Positions 7,556-15,748 of a DNA stretch of 23,343 nt are shown piece after piece. The DNA is taken from positions 1 to 23,343 of the forward strand of contig CBDBJK010000029.1 of the NCBI GenBank assembly GCA_965206395.1, read 5' to 3'. The translations under genes were made by a program, and so were the position numbers. Under the pieces are notes generated by a model, which saw only the letters and a program-made list of their open reading frames with translations, had not been told where the DNA came from and searched no databases. Every line of letters starts with the position of its first letter. Position 1 is the stretch's first letter. This DNA is from CBDBJK01 sp965206395. Its GTDB lineage: Bacteria; Chloroflexota; Dehalococcoidia; Lucifugimonadales; CATOSD01.

Positions 7556-8170
7556 ATGGCTATTCAGTCTCTCATTACTATTCCTGCAAGGAAAGGGAAA
7601 GCCGCTCTTCTCGACAAAGGCCAGTGCGTCAAAGTCATCAACACTCATGGGCAGCAGGTGGTCGATACGTGGGCGTTCGCGCGTCCAGACCTTGCAGAGT
7701 TCATGTCGATGGAGCATTCGCGGACGGCGATAGCTAAGATCATGGCGAAGGTCGGCGACAGCATGGTCACCAACCGGCGACGGCCTATCCTGACCCTTGT
7801 CGGAGACACTACCCCCGGCATCCATGACACCCTGCTCGCGGCGTGCGACCGATACCGCTATGAGCTTCTGGGCATCGCCGGGTACCACGATAATTGCACC
7901 GACAATCTGGCTGAAGCGCTGGCCGAGCTTGGCATGACGCCACCAGAGACGCCTAGCCCCTGGAATCTGTTCATGAACATTCCGGTGAATGCTGACGGCA
8001 GTGTGTCGTTTTCACCCCCTGTGTGCAAGCAGGGCGACTACGTGATGCTGCGCGCCGAGATGGACTGTGTTGTCGCGTTTTCGGCCTGCCCTCAAGATAT
8101 AGTGCCAGTCAACGGCGCAACCCTCACGCCTACTGAGGCTCATTTCGAGATTCTCTCCTCGCCAGAGTGA
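7556..8170 (+). CDS. DUF1989 / urea carboxylase-associated family protein
   Basis: A 204-aa protein matching the DUF1989 family, related to urea-carboxylase-associated proteins UAAP1/2. Recognisable parts: IPARKGKAALLDKGQCVKVIN near the N-terminus, QVVDTWAF, MSMEHSRTA, GDTTPGIHDTLLAACDR, GYHDNCTDN and WNLFMNIPV. Proteins of this family accompany urea, guanidine and nitrogen catabolism genes; the biochemical role is not settled. The conserved His/Cys set (HDNC) suggests metal binding. The start ATG 7556 is preceded by AGAGG. It is followed 50 nt later by the first CoA-transferase. Confidence 0.88.
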   Translation: MAIQSLITIPARKGKAALLDKGQCVKVINTHGQQVVDTWAFARPDLAEFMSMEHSRTAIAKIMAKVGDSMVTNRRRPILTLVGDTTPGIHDTLLAACDRYRYELLGIAGYHDNCTDNLAEALAELGMTPPETPSPWNLFMNIPVNADGSVSFSPPVCKQGDYVMLRAEMDCVVAFSACPQDIVPVNGATLTPTEAHFEILSSPE

Positions 8171-8220
8171 CCTGTTATGCGATAGAATAGGCTCTCACGT
8201 ATATGGAGGAGGGAATAAGT

Positions 8221-9435
8221 ATGATCACAAACGCGCTGGAGGGTGTGCGAGTCCTAGACCTGACTCATCATGTCGCCGGGCCGCAGTGCACCAAACTCCT
8301 TGCGGACTACGGCGCGGACGTTATCAAAATCGAGCGTCCACTAACGGGCGACCCGGCGCGTTCAATCGGCCCGTTCTATCACGACGACCCTCATCCTGAA
8401 AAGAGCGGCCTATTTCTCCACCTCAACACCAACAAGCGCAGCGTCACGCTGAACCTGAAGGATCGAGCGGGGCAGGATATCGCCCGCCGTCTGGCTCAAC
8501 ACTCAGACATCGTGATTGAGAACTTCAGGCCCGGTGTTATGGCGGACATGGGTCTGGACTACCCTACCATCGAAAAGATCAATCCGAGCGTAGTGTTCAC
8601 ATCCATCTCTAATTTCGGACAGACAGGGCCTTACCGCGACCTCAATGCCAGCGAGATCGTGAGCTTTGCTATGGGCGGGGCTATGAATGTCACCGGTCAT
8701 GCGGAAAGAGAACCTCTGAAACTTGGAAGCAACGTCATTGCTTACCACTCAGGCTCGGTGGCGGCCTACTCGACGATGCTGGCGCTGTACCAGGCCGAGG
8801 ACGACGGCGAAGGGCAGTTCATAGACGTGTCCATATACCTGGCTCAGGCTGGTTCCCGCGACCGTCGGACTGTTTACCTCACCGCCTACGCCTACGTCGG
8901 CGAGACCGGTAAGCGCGCGCTTCCTGAAAATCGCCTGGCGTCTGGGACGAGGCCCTGCGCGGACGGCTATATCAACATCCTTGGTTTTGGCGGCCCTCGT
9001 TTTGCCAGTATGTGTCGCATGATCGGTCACCCTGAACTGGCCGAACATCCTATGCTCAACAACCCATTGACGCGCACGGACCCTGAAGCCATTGAACTCT
9101 TTGATTCTTACTACATACCCTGGCTGATGGAGCATGACAAAAGGGATGCGGTTGCCATTGCCCAGGAGCACCATCTACTAGCTGGAACTATCAATACCGT
9201 TGAAGACCTGCTGAACGACCCGCATTTCAAGGAGAGAGAATACTGGGACGAAGTAGAGCATCCATACACGGGCGAAGTTACCTACCCTGGCAACCCCATA
9301 AAGATGCATGGCGCATCTCGTTCTCCGACGAAACATGCGCCCTTGCTCGGCGAGCACACAGCCGAAGTGTTCATTGACGAGTTAGGGTACAGCCGCGAGG
9401 AACTGGTGTTTCTGCGTGCGTCAGGGGTGATTTAG
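8221..9435 (+). CDS. CaiB/BaiF family (class III) CoA-transferase, copy 1
   Basis: A 404-aa class III CoA-transferase, moving CoA between carboxylic acids. LEGVRVLDLTHHVAGPQCTKLLADYGADVIKIERP at the N-terminus is the family signature, followed by NKRSVTLNLK and IENFRPGVMADMGLDY. At the position of the catalytic Asp of formyl-CoA transferase (Asp169 there) this protein has Glu145, in RDLNASEIVSFAMGG. ATG 8221 was chosen over 8203 because GGAGGAGGG lies between them at the right distance. It is paired with a second, diverged CoA-transferase 55 nt downstream, possibly forming a hetero-oligomer or acting on consecutive steps. Confidence 0.92.
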   Translation: MITNALEGVRVLDLTHHVAGPQCTKLLADYGADVIKIERPLTGDPARSIGPFYHDDPHPEKSGLFLHLNTNKRSVTLNLKDRAGQDIARRLAQHSDIVIENFRPGVMADMGLDYPTIEKINPSVVFTSISNFGQTGPYRDLNASEIVSFAMGGAMNVTGHAEREPLKLGSNVIAYHSGSVAAYSTMLALYQAEDDGEGQFIDVSIYLAQAGSRDRRTVYLTAYAYVGETGKRALPENRLASGTRPCADGYINILGFGGPRFASMCRMIGHPELAEHPMLNNPLTRTDPEAIELFDSYYIPWLMEHDKRDAVAIAQEHHLLAGTINTVEDLLNDPHFKEREYWDEVEHPYTGEVTYPGNPIKMHGASRSPTKHAPLLGEHTAEVFIDELGYSREELVFLRASGVI

Positions 9436-9490
9436 TGCGCTTGCCGATACCTCAAGATCAAGCATATTCAAACTACAGAGGCGTTGAGAT

Positions 9491-10804
9491 ATGAAAAAGC
9501 TTCCATTGGAAGGAATTCGTGTTGTTGACATTACGGTGGTATGGGCCGGGCCACACTGCACGCAGTTGCTCGCGGAATGGGGCGCTGAAGTCATACGCGT
9601 AGAGCCTGTAAACAGGATGCAGCCCTCCACGCGCGGCAATCAGGCCCACGTGTCACGCGAGACCGTTCAGGCCGCGCAGGGAGGCGGACTGTCCATGTTC
9701 TACGCCTTCCCGGACAGAGACCCAGGCGACCGTCCCTGGAATCGCTCGCCTTCGTTCAACAGCCACGCCCGCAACAAGCGGAGCATGTCCATAGACATTA
9801 TGCAGCCCGAAGGCGAGGAGATGTTTCGTCGGCTGATAGCCGTCTCCGACGTGCTGGTAGAGAACAACGTGCCGGAGACTATAGAACGCGCTCACGCCAC
9901 CTATGAGGAGCTTTCGAAGATTAACCCGGAGCTTATCATGCTGCGGATGCCAGGCTATGGCCTGTCGGGGCCGTACAAGAACTATCGCACCCTTGGAACG
10001 CATATGGAGGGGATGACCGGGCATCACTACATACGCGGCTATCAGGACATGGATCCGAGTATGACCGGCGAAGCCTATACAGGGGACGCCGTAGCTGGCG
10101 TAAATGGCGCTTTCGCCGTGACGATGGCCTTGAGAAGCCGCCGACGCACTGGCAAGGGGCAGCAGATCGAAATGGCACTCTCGGAGGGCTTCATACCCTA
10201 TATGGGCGAGGTCATTCTGGATTACACCATGAACGGCAGGGTAACAGAGCCACAGGGTAACCAGCACCGCTCTCACGCGCCGCACAACGTTTACCCGTGC
10301 CAGGGCGATGACCGCTGGATAGCAATAGACGTTGCGACTCAAGAGCAGTGGGATTCGCTCTGCTCGATCATGGGTGGCCCTGAGTGGGCAATGGACTCAA
10401 AGTTTGCCGACCCTGTATCGCGTTGGAATCACCAGAAGGAGCTTGACGAGCATATCTCAGAGTGGTCACGCGACAAAAACGATTTCGAGCTATTCCACGC
10501 CATGCAGAAGGCGGGCATAACAGCGGGGCCGGTGCAGAACGAGGCCGACGCCTACAACTGCCCGCAACTCGACGAGATAGGCTTCTTCGAGGAGCTTACA
10601 GGGCCGGAAACCGGAACGCACTCGTATCCTGGCCTCAACTTCAGCATGTCTAAGACATCCAACGAGTTGCGACGGCATCCCGTGCGCCTTGGTGAAGACA
10701 ACGAGTACATATACAAGGAGCTTCTAGGTCTGTCGGACGAGGAGTACGTCCACCTGGAGGAGCTTGGGCAGATTGGCATGGACTATCCGGCGCACATCCC
10801 GTAA
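9491..10804 (+). CDS. CaiB/BaiF family (class III) CoA-transferase, copy 2
   Basis: A 437-aa class III CoA-transferase: LEGIRVVDITVVWAGPHCTQLLAEWGAEVIRVEP, NKRSMSIDI, LVENNVPETIERAHATYEEL and GPYKNYRTLG. The catalytic Asp position seems to be Gly169, with Glu173 four residues later in THMEGMTG; the GYQDMDP segment after it is typical of a diverged branch. Two insertions relative to copy 1 (after VEP and after TRGNQ) lengthen it. Start ATG 9491 with AGAGG about 9 nt upstream. It closes the catabolic run; a hairpin follows its stop. Confidence 0.9.
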   Translation: MKKLPLEGIRVVDITVVWAGPHCTQLLAEWGAEVIRVEPVNRMQPSTRGNQAHVSRETVQAAQGGGLSMFYAFPDRDPGDRPWNRSPSFNSHARNKRSMSIDIMQPEGEEMFRRLIAVSDVLVENNVPETIERAHATYEELSKINPELIMLRMPGYGLSGPYKNYRTLGTHMEGMTGHHYIRGYQDMDPSMTGEAYTGDAVAGVNGAFAVTMALRSRRRTGKGQQIEMALSEGFIPYMGEVILDYTMNGRVTEPQGNQHRSHAPHNVYPCQGDDRWIAIDVATQEQWDSLCSIMGGPEWAMDSKFADPVSRWNHQKELDEHISEWSRDKNDFELFHAMQKAGITAGPVQNEADAYNCPQLDEIGFFEELTGPETGTHSYPGLNFSMSKTSNELRRHPVRLGEDNEYIYKELLGLSDEEYVHLEELGQIGMDYPAHIP

Positions 10805-10838
10805 CCCTTCCAATACCAACCATGTGTAAAGATGACGT

Positions 10839-10868
10839 AACTTCCTTCTCCTACCAGGGGAGAAAGTT
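10839..10868 (+). terminator. Hairpin after the CoA-transferase operon
   Basis: aactt and ttctcc (10839-10851) pair with ggagaa and aagtt (10859-10868) around a 7-nt loop with small mismatches. It begins 35 nt after the operon's last stop. There is no T-run, so this is a weak terminator call or a degenerate relative of the dispersed repeat family. Confidence 0.35.
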
Positions 10869-11091
10869 AGGACGGGCGCGCACGCTGTCCATAAAAATCA
10901 GCTTGACGAAGTAGTAATGACTAGCCACTGGCCGATTTGATGGGTCGCTTCCTAGACCTATGGACAGGCAATTGTCCTGAAATCCTCTGTTACAATGTAA
11001 GAGCATTCCAGTTGAGCGCGTATGTTACGGGCCGTCTGAAGCTCCTACCAGAGGTAGCCCAACTGATGCAAGTCTAGTCTGGCTGGTTATC

Positions 11092-12915
11092 ATGAATCAT
11101 CACCAAGTCGATAGAGAAGACGTATCGACCACACCCAAATCTAACGATCGTATCCTTTTTCGGCGGCTCTTTTTCCAATCCCGTCCGTTCTGGCCCCACA
11201 TCGCCGGAATCTTCTTCCTTGGCATGTTGTCCACGCCCCTGGTGCTGCTCAACCCTTTGCCGCTGAAGATTGCCGTCGATAGCGTGGTCGGCTCCGAACC
11301 CGTGCCCGGCTTACTGGACGCGGTGATGCCAGACGCGGCGACAAGCTCGACCATGCGATTGCTGGCTGTCGTGGCGGGACTTCAATTGCTCATCGTCCTG
11401 TTAAGCCAGCTAAACGACCTCGCGTCCTATGTGGTGCGCGCTCGTGCGGGCGAGGGCATGGTACTCGACTTTCGGGCGCGACTCTTCCGACACGTCCAGC
11501 GTCTTTCGCTCCTGTTCCACGACACCAAGGGAACGGCTGACTCTTTGTATCGGATTCAGCGCGACGCTCCGTCCATCCGAGAGGTTACGCTCGACAGTCT
11601 TGTGTCCGTCCTCTCCTCCACTGTGATGCTCGTCGTGATGGTCTATGTCATCATTCGCATCGACTGGCAGCTTGCGCTAGTTGCGCTGGCCGTGTCTCCC
11701 TTTCTTTTCATCCTGGCCCGAACCTACAACAAGCGGATGCGCCCTCAGTACAGGGAGGCCTGGCGCATGGACAGCGCGGCAATAGAGGTCGTGCAAGAGG
11801 TGTTGGCGGCCTTTCGAGTGGTGAAGGCGTTCGGCAGGGAGGACAGCGAACAGGAACGATTCGTGCGGCGCGCGGAGAAAACGAAGCAGGCGCGCATCAA
11901 GCTCGGTTTCGCGGAGGGGGCCTTCGGACTGCTCATCAACATGGCTACCGCAACCGGCACGGCTGCAGTGCTTTTCATCGGCATGAGGAATGTCCAGTCT
12001 GGCGTTCTGACGCTAGGGGAGTTGCTCGTGGTTCTCGCATACGTTGCGCAGCTTTACGCGCCTCTGAGGAACATAAGCAGGCAGACTGCGAGCCTTCAGT
12101 CGTCGCTTGCGAGTGCCGAACGCGCCTTCGAGCTTATGGACGAAGTCCCCGATGTCATGGACAGCCCCATCGCCCAGCCTCTTGAACGCGCATCGGGAGA
12201 GATCGAGTTCCGCGACGTTTCCTTTGCATATCCCTCCTCGCCTGAAGAAGGAGTCTTGAGGAACGTGTCGTTTCGCATAGCCCCAGGTACGCGGCTGGGC
12301 ATCGCGGGCAGGACGGGTGTTGGCAAGACGACGCTTGCGAGCCTTGCCACGCGGTTTTATGATCCTAGCGCGGGCCAGATTCTGCTCGATGGCTTGGATA
12401 TAAAGGACTATAGACTCGCCGACCTGCGCAACCAGTTCGCCATCGTCCTTCAAGACCCGGTGCTGTTCTCGACAACTATCGCGGAGAACATCAGCTACGC
12501 CAGACCAAGCGCCACGCAAAAGGAGCTTGAGGACGCGGCCAGGGCTGCCAACGTGCATGATTTCATCGACGGACTGCCCGAAGGCTACCAGACGCTCGTC
12601 GGCGAGCGCGGCATGAAGCTGTCAGGAGGCGAGCGCCAGCGAATCGCTCTCGCGCGCGCCTTCCTCAAGGACGCGCCAATTCTCATCCTCGACGAGCCGA
12701 CAAGTTCAGTGGATATGGAGACCGAGGCCGGAATCATGGAGGCTATGGAGCGTCTCATGTCGGGCCGCACGACCCTGATGATCGCGCACCGCCTGAGCAC
12801 GCTCGACATCTGCGACGCCCGCATAGACATCGAGCACGGCAGAATCGTCAGCGCGTCAGGCAACGTCAATTTGGGAGCCTACGAGTTGACGGGAACATCA
12901 GCAGGTGATTCATAG
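11092..12915 (+). CDS. ABC exporter, fused permease and ATPase half-transporter
   Basis: A 607-aa type IV (MsbA/lipid-multidrug-like) half-transporter that should work as a dimer in the inner membrane. Six hydrophobic membrane helices lie in residues ~35-325. The ATPase domain follows: Walker A GRTGVGKTT (406-414), Q-loop LQDPVLF, signature LSGGERQ (510-516), Walker B ILILDEP (Asp534, Glu535) and switch His566. All catalytic elements are present. It stands alone after a 287-nt gap; the substrate cannot be predicted. No strong SD precedes ATG 11092, so the exact start is less sure. An in-frame MNHHQ start with a basic, soluble ~25-residue leader is typical. Confidence 0.94.
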   Translation: MNHHQVDREDVSTTPKSNDRILFRRLFFQSRPFWPHIAGIFFLGMLSTPLVLLNPLPLKIAVDSVVGSEPVPGLLDAVMPDAATSSTMRLLAVVAGLQLLIVLLSQLNDLASYVVRARAGEGMVLDFRARLFRHVQRLSLLFHDTKGTADSLYRIQRDAPSIREVTLDSLVSVLSSTVMLVVMVYVIIRIDWQLALVALAVSPFLFILARTYNKRMRPQYREAWRMDSAAIEVVQEVLAAFRVVKAFGREDSEQERFVRRAEKTKQARIKLGFAEGAFGLLINMATATGTAAVLFIGMRNVQSGVLTLGELLVVLAYVAQLYAPLRNISRQTASLQSSLASAERAFELMDEVPDVMDSPIAQPLERASGEIEFRDVSFAYPSSPEEGVLRNVSFRIAPGTRLGIAGRTGVGKTTLASLATRFYDPSAGQILLDGLDIKDYRLADLRNQFAIVLQDPVLFSTTIAENISYARPSATQKELEDAARAANVHDFIDGLPEGYQTLVGERGMKLSGGERQRIALARAFLKDAPILILDEPTSSVDMETEAGIMEAMERLMSGRTTLMIAHRLSTLDICDARIDIEHGRIVSASGNVNLGAYELTGTSAGDS

Positions 12916-12974
12916 GCTTGCGCCTCACCCCAGCGAGGGGTTGTGGGAGGGAAGCACGTGGTTCTTCAAGCGTT

Positions 12975-13097
12975 GCGCTGACCTCACCCCGCGTTATCTG
13001 GGGCTTGAAGTAGATTTAGGCGGCCCCTCTCCTCTGGAGGAGAGGGGCGACCATAAGTGGGGTCTGTTTACGAACAGTTGGGGTGAGGTCAGAGCGC
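12975..13097. repeat. Dispersed inverted-repeat element, copy B (123 bp)
   Basis: The left end gcgctgacctcacccc (12975-12990) and the right end ggggtgaggtcagagcgc (13080-13097) form an inverted repeat with one 2-nt bulge. Inside are a perfect 10-bp stem cccctctcct / aggagagggg (13024-13047) and a smaller ctgtt/aacag hairpin. The left 16 bases are identical to the left end of copy D. It follows the ABC exporter stop and may also act as a terminator. Confidence 0.75.
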
Positions 13098-13170
13098 ATC
13101 ACATCCAACACATCTCCCCATTTATGAATTTACATACCCCAGCCAGCCCATCGCATGGAGCAAAAGCTAG

Positions 13171-13614
13171 CTACCTCTGAAGCCAGCCTGTGACCGGCTT
13201 TAGCGTCGTGACGGTGCGGCTGCCTTCAGACCTCTGGACTGCTCCGTCGTCTCGCAGAGCGTCAAGAATCGCCGCTCCTAACGCACCTCCAAGGTGAGAG
13301 CGACGCTCCGTCCAGTCGAGGCATCCGTAGGCGAATTTTCTTTTGGAGACCTTCACCCTCGTTACATCCACGCCTCGTTCCCCCAGGGCATCTTCACCCG
13401 ACTGCGTAAGGCTGTAGTCGGGACGCGGCGCGTCACTCGCTATCTGAAGCCATCCGCGTCGCAGCATCTCGTCCATCAGACCCACTCCGGCGACTCCCGC
13501 GAGGTGATCGTAGCACGTCCGCGCCTGACGCATCGCGGTGTCCTTGCGCACCTCGCGCTCCGCCTGCGCGCTACGAGGCGGCGCACTGATTAGTGTATGC
13601 GTACTGTCTGGCAT
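13171..13614 (-). CDS. ArsR-like regulator C-terminal domain without its winged helix
   Basis: A 147-aa protein resembling the C-terminal effector half of a group of ArsR-family regulators: ARTCYDHLAGVAGVGLMDEML, YSLTQSGEDALGERGVDV, then KRKFAYGCLDWTERRSHLGGALGAAILDAL. Full-length members carry a helix-turn-helix of about 80 residues before ARTCYDHLAG. Here only about 30 residues precede it, and an in-frame stop lies 15 nt upstream of the start. The start has its own AAGGAG 7 nt upstream, so it appears to be a real, shortened gene rather than a sequencing gap. DNA binding cannot be assumed. It is transcribed divergently from the LLM oxidoreductase gene. Confidence 0.75.
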   Translation of the reverse strand: MPDSTHTLISAPPRSAQAEREVRKDTAMRQARTCYDHLAGVAGVGLMDEMLRRGWLQIASDAPRPDYSLTQSGEDALGERGVDVTRVKVSKRKFAYGCLDWTERRSHLGGALGAAILDALRDDGAVQRSEGSRTVTTLKPVTGWLQR

Positions 13615-13820
13615 CGGGCAACTCCTTGATTATTCGTATTCAGGCTCAGGTATATTATGGATGAATAAATTCGTCTACACCAGCCTGTTGCGGTATATTC
13701 TCACGAGGGTTACACTCAGCGTATCCATACGACATTGATATGAAAATGGAATCTCGACTGCTACCCTCGTCGTCCTTCCACGGAAGGATGAACGGCAACC
13801 TTTATGAAAGAGAGGAAATC

Positions 13821-14768
13821 ATGTCAGTTAAAATCGGCGTCGGCTTCGGTGGCTGGCCCTTCCCGGAAAAAGACCCCGACCTGCTGTGGCAGTACGTGGA
13901 CGCCTGCGAGGAGTTGGGCATCGACTCTCTGTGGCTGAGCGACAGAGTCGTGTCCGAGGTCATGAACGTTGATCCCGTGATAGCGCTATCGTTCATCGCG
14001 GCGCGCACGACCAAGCTCAAGTTCGGAACCAGCGTGCTGGCTCTGCCTCTGAGAAACCCGACCGTTCTGGCGAAGGAGATAGCCACGCTGGACTTCTTGT
14101 CGAAGGGACGCTCGCTGCCCGCCGTCGGTCTGGGCACCGAGGACGTGCGGGAATACGAGGCTTGCGGCAGCCGACGCTCTCAGCGAGTCGGGCGCACCGA
14201 GGAGGCCATTCAGATCATGCGCCTGCTGTGGTCTCAAGACAACGTTACGTTTCACGGCAAATACTACACTCTCAACGACGTGACCATTCAGCCCAAGCCT
14301 GCGCAGAAGGATTTGCCGCCCATGTGGATTGGCGGGCGCACCGAGGCGGCGCTGCGTCGTACGGCGAAGATTGGCGACGGCTGGCTCGTCTCTCAGGCCA
14401 CGCCCGACGAGGTCAAGGACGGCATCAGTAAGATCAAGGTATGGGCAGAGGAATATGAGAACGAGATAGAGGACGACCACTATGGCGTGCTCTTCAGCTT
14501 CTGCATCGCGGACAGCCACGATGAGGCTCGGAAGTTGGCGGAACCGCAAATGCTACGTCGCCGCACCGACGTTGACTACGAAGCATTCTCCGCTTTCGGC
14601 ACGTCCGACGCTGTCGCCGACCTCATCGACAGGTACATCGACGGCGGCGCAACCAAGTTCGTGGCGCGTCCGGCCTGCTCTCCTGAGATGATGCAGGAGC
14701 AATTGGAGCTTCTAGGCAAGGAGGTCGCGACCCGCTATCACAAACCCAAGGAGGGGTCACATGCCTGA
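13821..14768 (+). CDS. LLM-class F420/FMN-dependent oxidoreductase
   Basis: A 315-aa luciferase-like monooxygenase-fold (TIM barrel) oxidoreductase. It shows the family pattern: GFGGWPFPEKDPDLLWQY, ELGIDSLWLSDRV, then TTKLKFGTSVLALPLRNP, LDFLSKGRSLPAVGLG, QIMRLLW, F-HG-YY and PPMWIGG. These enzymes use F420 or FMN; the sequence does not decide. ATG 13821 is chosen for AGAGG 5 nt upstream; a longer in-frame start at 13740 lacks an SD. The stop overlaps the next gene's start by 8 nt (ATGCCTGA), so the two are probably translationally coupled. A tccttcc/ggaagga hairpin lies at 13773-13788 in the leader. Confidence 0.92.
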   Translation: MSVKIGVGFGGWPFPEKDPDLLWQYVDACEELGIDSLWLSDRVVSEVMNVDPVIALSFIAARTTKLKFGTSVLALPLRNPTVLAKEIATLDFLSKGRSLPAVGLGTEDVREYEACGSRRSQRVGRTEEAIQIMRLLWSQDNVTFHGKYYTLNDVTIQPKPAQKDLPPMWIGGRTEAALRRTAKIGDGWLVSQATPDEVKDGISKIKVWAEEYENEIEDDHYGVLFSFCIADSHDEARKLAEPQMLRRRTDVDYEAFSAFGTSDAVADLIDRYIDGGATKFVARPACSPEMMQEQLELLGKEVATRYHKPKEGSHA

Positions 14769-15594
14769 TAACCAAATCACCGTCGGCAACGTGGAGATAA
14801 CCTCGCTCTCCGACGGTCGCATCGAGTTCACGCCTGAAAACTTCTTCCCGTCGATTCCCGCCGAGGCCTGGGAACCGTACCGCGACCAGCTAAATTCTGA
14901 TGGCAGGATGCCGCTCAACGTCGGCTCGTTCCTGCTGAGAACCGGCGGCAAGACGGCGCTGATAGACACGGGCCTTGGGCCTAGCGCCACAAGCTTTCAG
15001 GATTCGGTTTCGGGCCAACTGCTGAAGGACATGGACGCGAAGGGCGTCTCGCTGGACGAAATCGACATCGTGGCGATGACGCACCTGCACGTCGATCACG
15101 TCGGCTGGAACCTCGACGCGAGCGGCGGCGCGCCCCGTCCTACGTTTCCCAACGCCCGCTACCTGGTTCCCAAGGCAGACTGGGACGTTTTCACCCGACG
15201 GGCCACAAACGCGCTCGCTTACATTCAGGAGCAAGTCGTGCCGCTGGAGGGCCTGGGCATACTTGAGCTTATCGAAGGCGAGCAAACCATCACCCCTGAG
15301 CTTACCGCGCTACCAACGCCGGGCCACACCCCTGGGCACACCAGCTTCGTCATAACGTCGCAGGGCGAGCAAGCAGTCATCGTCGGCGACGCGATACACC
15401 TGCCGTTGCAGGCCCACGAGACCGACTGGTGTCCCCGCGCCGACTCCAATCCAGACCTGTCACGCCAGACACGCCATGGCCTGCTAAACCGCGTGGAAGG
15501 CGACAACGCGCTGATGGTATCCGGCCACTTCCAGTCGCCGGGTTATGGACGGCTCGTCCGACTCGAAGGCCGCCGCTACTGGCAGGTGCTGTAG
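14761..15594 (+). CDS. Metallo-beta-lactamase-fold hydrolase
   Basis: A 277-aa metallo-hydrolase with the full dinuclear zinc site: HLHVDH (His108, His110, Asp112, His113), a TPGHTPGHTSF segment (His189/His193), Asp210 in VGDAIH and a late SGHFQSP histidine. The arrangement resembles the lactonase / quorum-quenching and sulfatase-like groups of the MBL fold (inference). No signal peptide, so it acts in the cytosol. It overlaps the LLM oxidoreductase by 8 nt, with AAGGAGGGG about 4 nt before its ATG; the pair probably catalyse linked steps, for example oxidation followed by ring or ester hydrolysis (inference). Confidence 0.92.
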   Translation: MPDNQITVGNVEITSLSDGRIEFTPENFFPSIPAEAWEPYRDQLNSDGRMPLNVGSFLLRTGGKTALIDTGLGPSATSFQDSVSGQLLKDMDAKGVSLDEIDIVAMTHLHVDHVGWNLDASGGAPRPTFPNARYLVPKADWDVFTRRATNALAYIQEQVVPLEGLGILELIEGEQTITPELTALPTPGHTPGHTSFVITSQGEQAVIVGDAIHLPLQAHETDWCPRADSNPDLSRQTRHGLLNRVEGDNALMVSGHFQSPGYGRLVRLEGRRYWQVL

Positions 15595-15650
15595 ATACCC
15601 TTGCCGAATCTACCCCGTTAGTCCTACAATGCTATCCGCCAATAGCTAAA

Positions 15651-15735
15651 ACCTCACCACCGTTCCCCCTCTCTGCGTGCGGAGAGGGGGAACGTAATTC
15701 TACCTTGCAAACCCGTCAGGTTGTGGGCGAGGTCA
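15651..15735. repeat. Dispersed inverted-repeat element, copy C (85 bp)
   Basis: Ends acctcaccac (15651-15660) and gtgggcgaggtca (15723-15735) are a partial inverted repeat. The internal hairpin is the strongest in the family: cgttccccctctc (15661-15673) and gagagggggaacg (15682-15694), 13 bp perfect with an 8-nt loop. It lies between the MBL hydrolase stop and the FabI start. Confidence 0.65.
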
Positions 15736-15748
15736 AGCGGAGGAGCTT

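Noticed and set aside
6965..7888. Antisense open frame of 307 codons opposite the deacetylase and DUF1989 genes
   Set aside because: The opposite strand has two clear family proteins with SDs; this frame has no recognisable domain.
9653..10342. Antisense open frame of 229 codons opposite CoA-transferase 2
   Set aside because: Shadow frame with no domain; the sense strand shows full class III CoA-transferase motifs.
12905..13180. Open frame of 91 codons after the ABC exporter
   Set aside because: It consists of the inverted-repeat element copy B and its flanks; no SD and no coding character.
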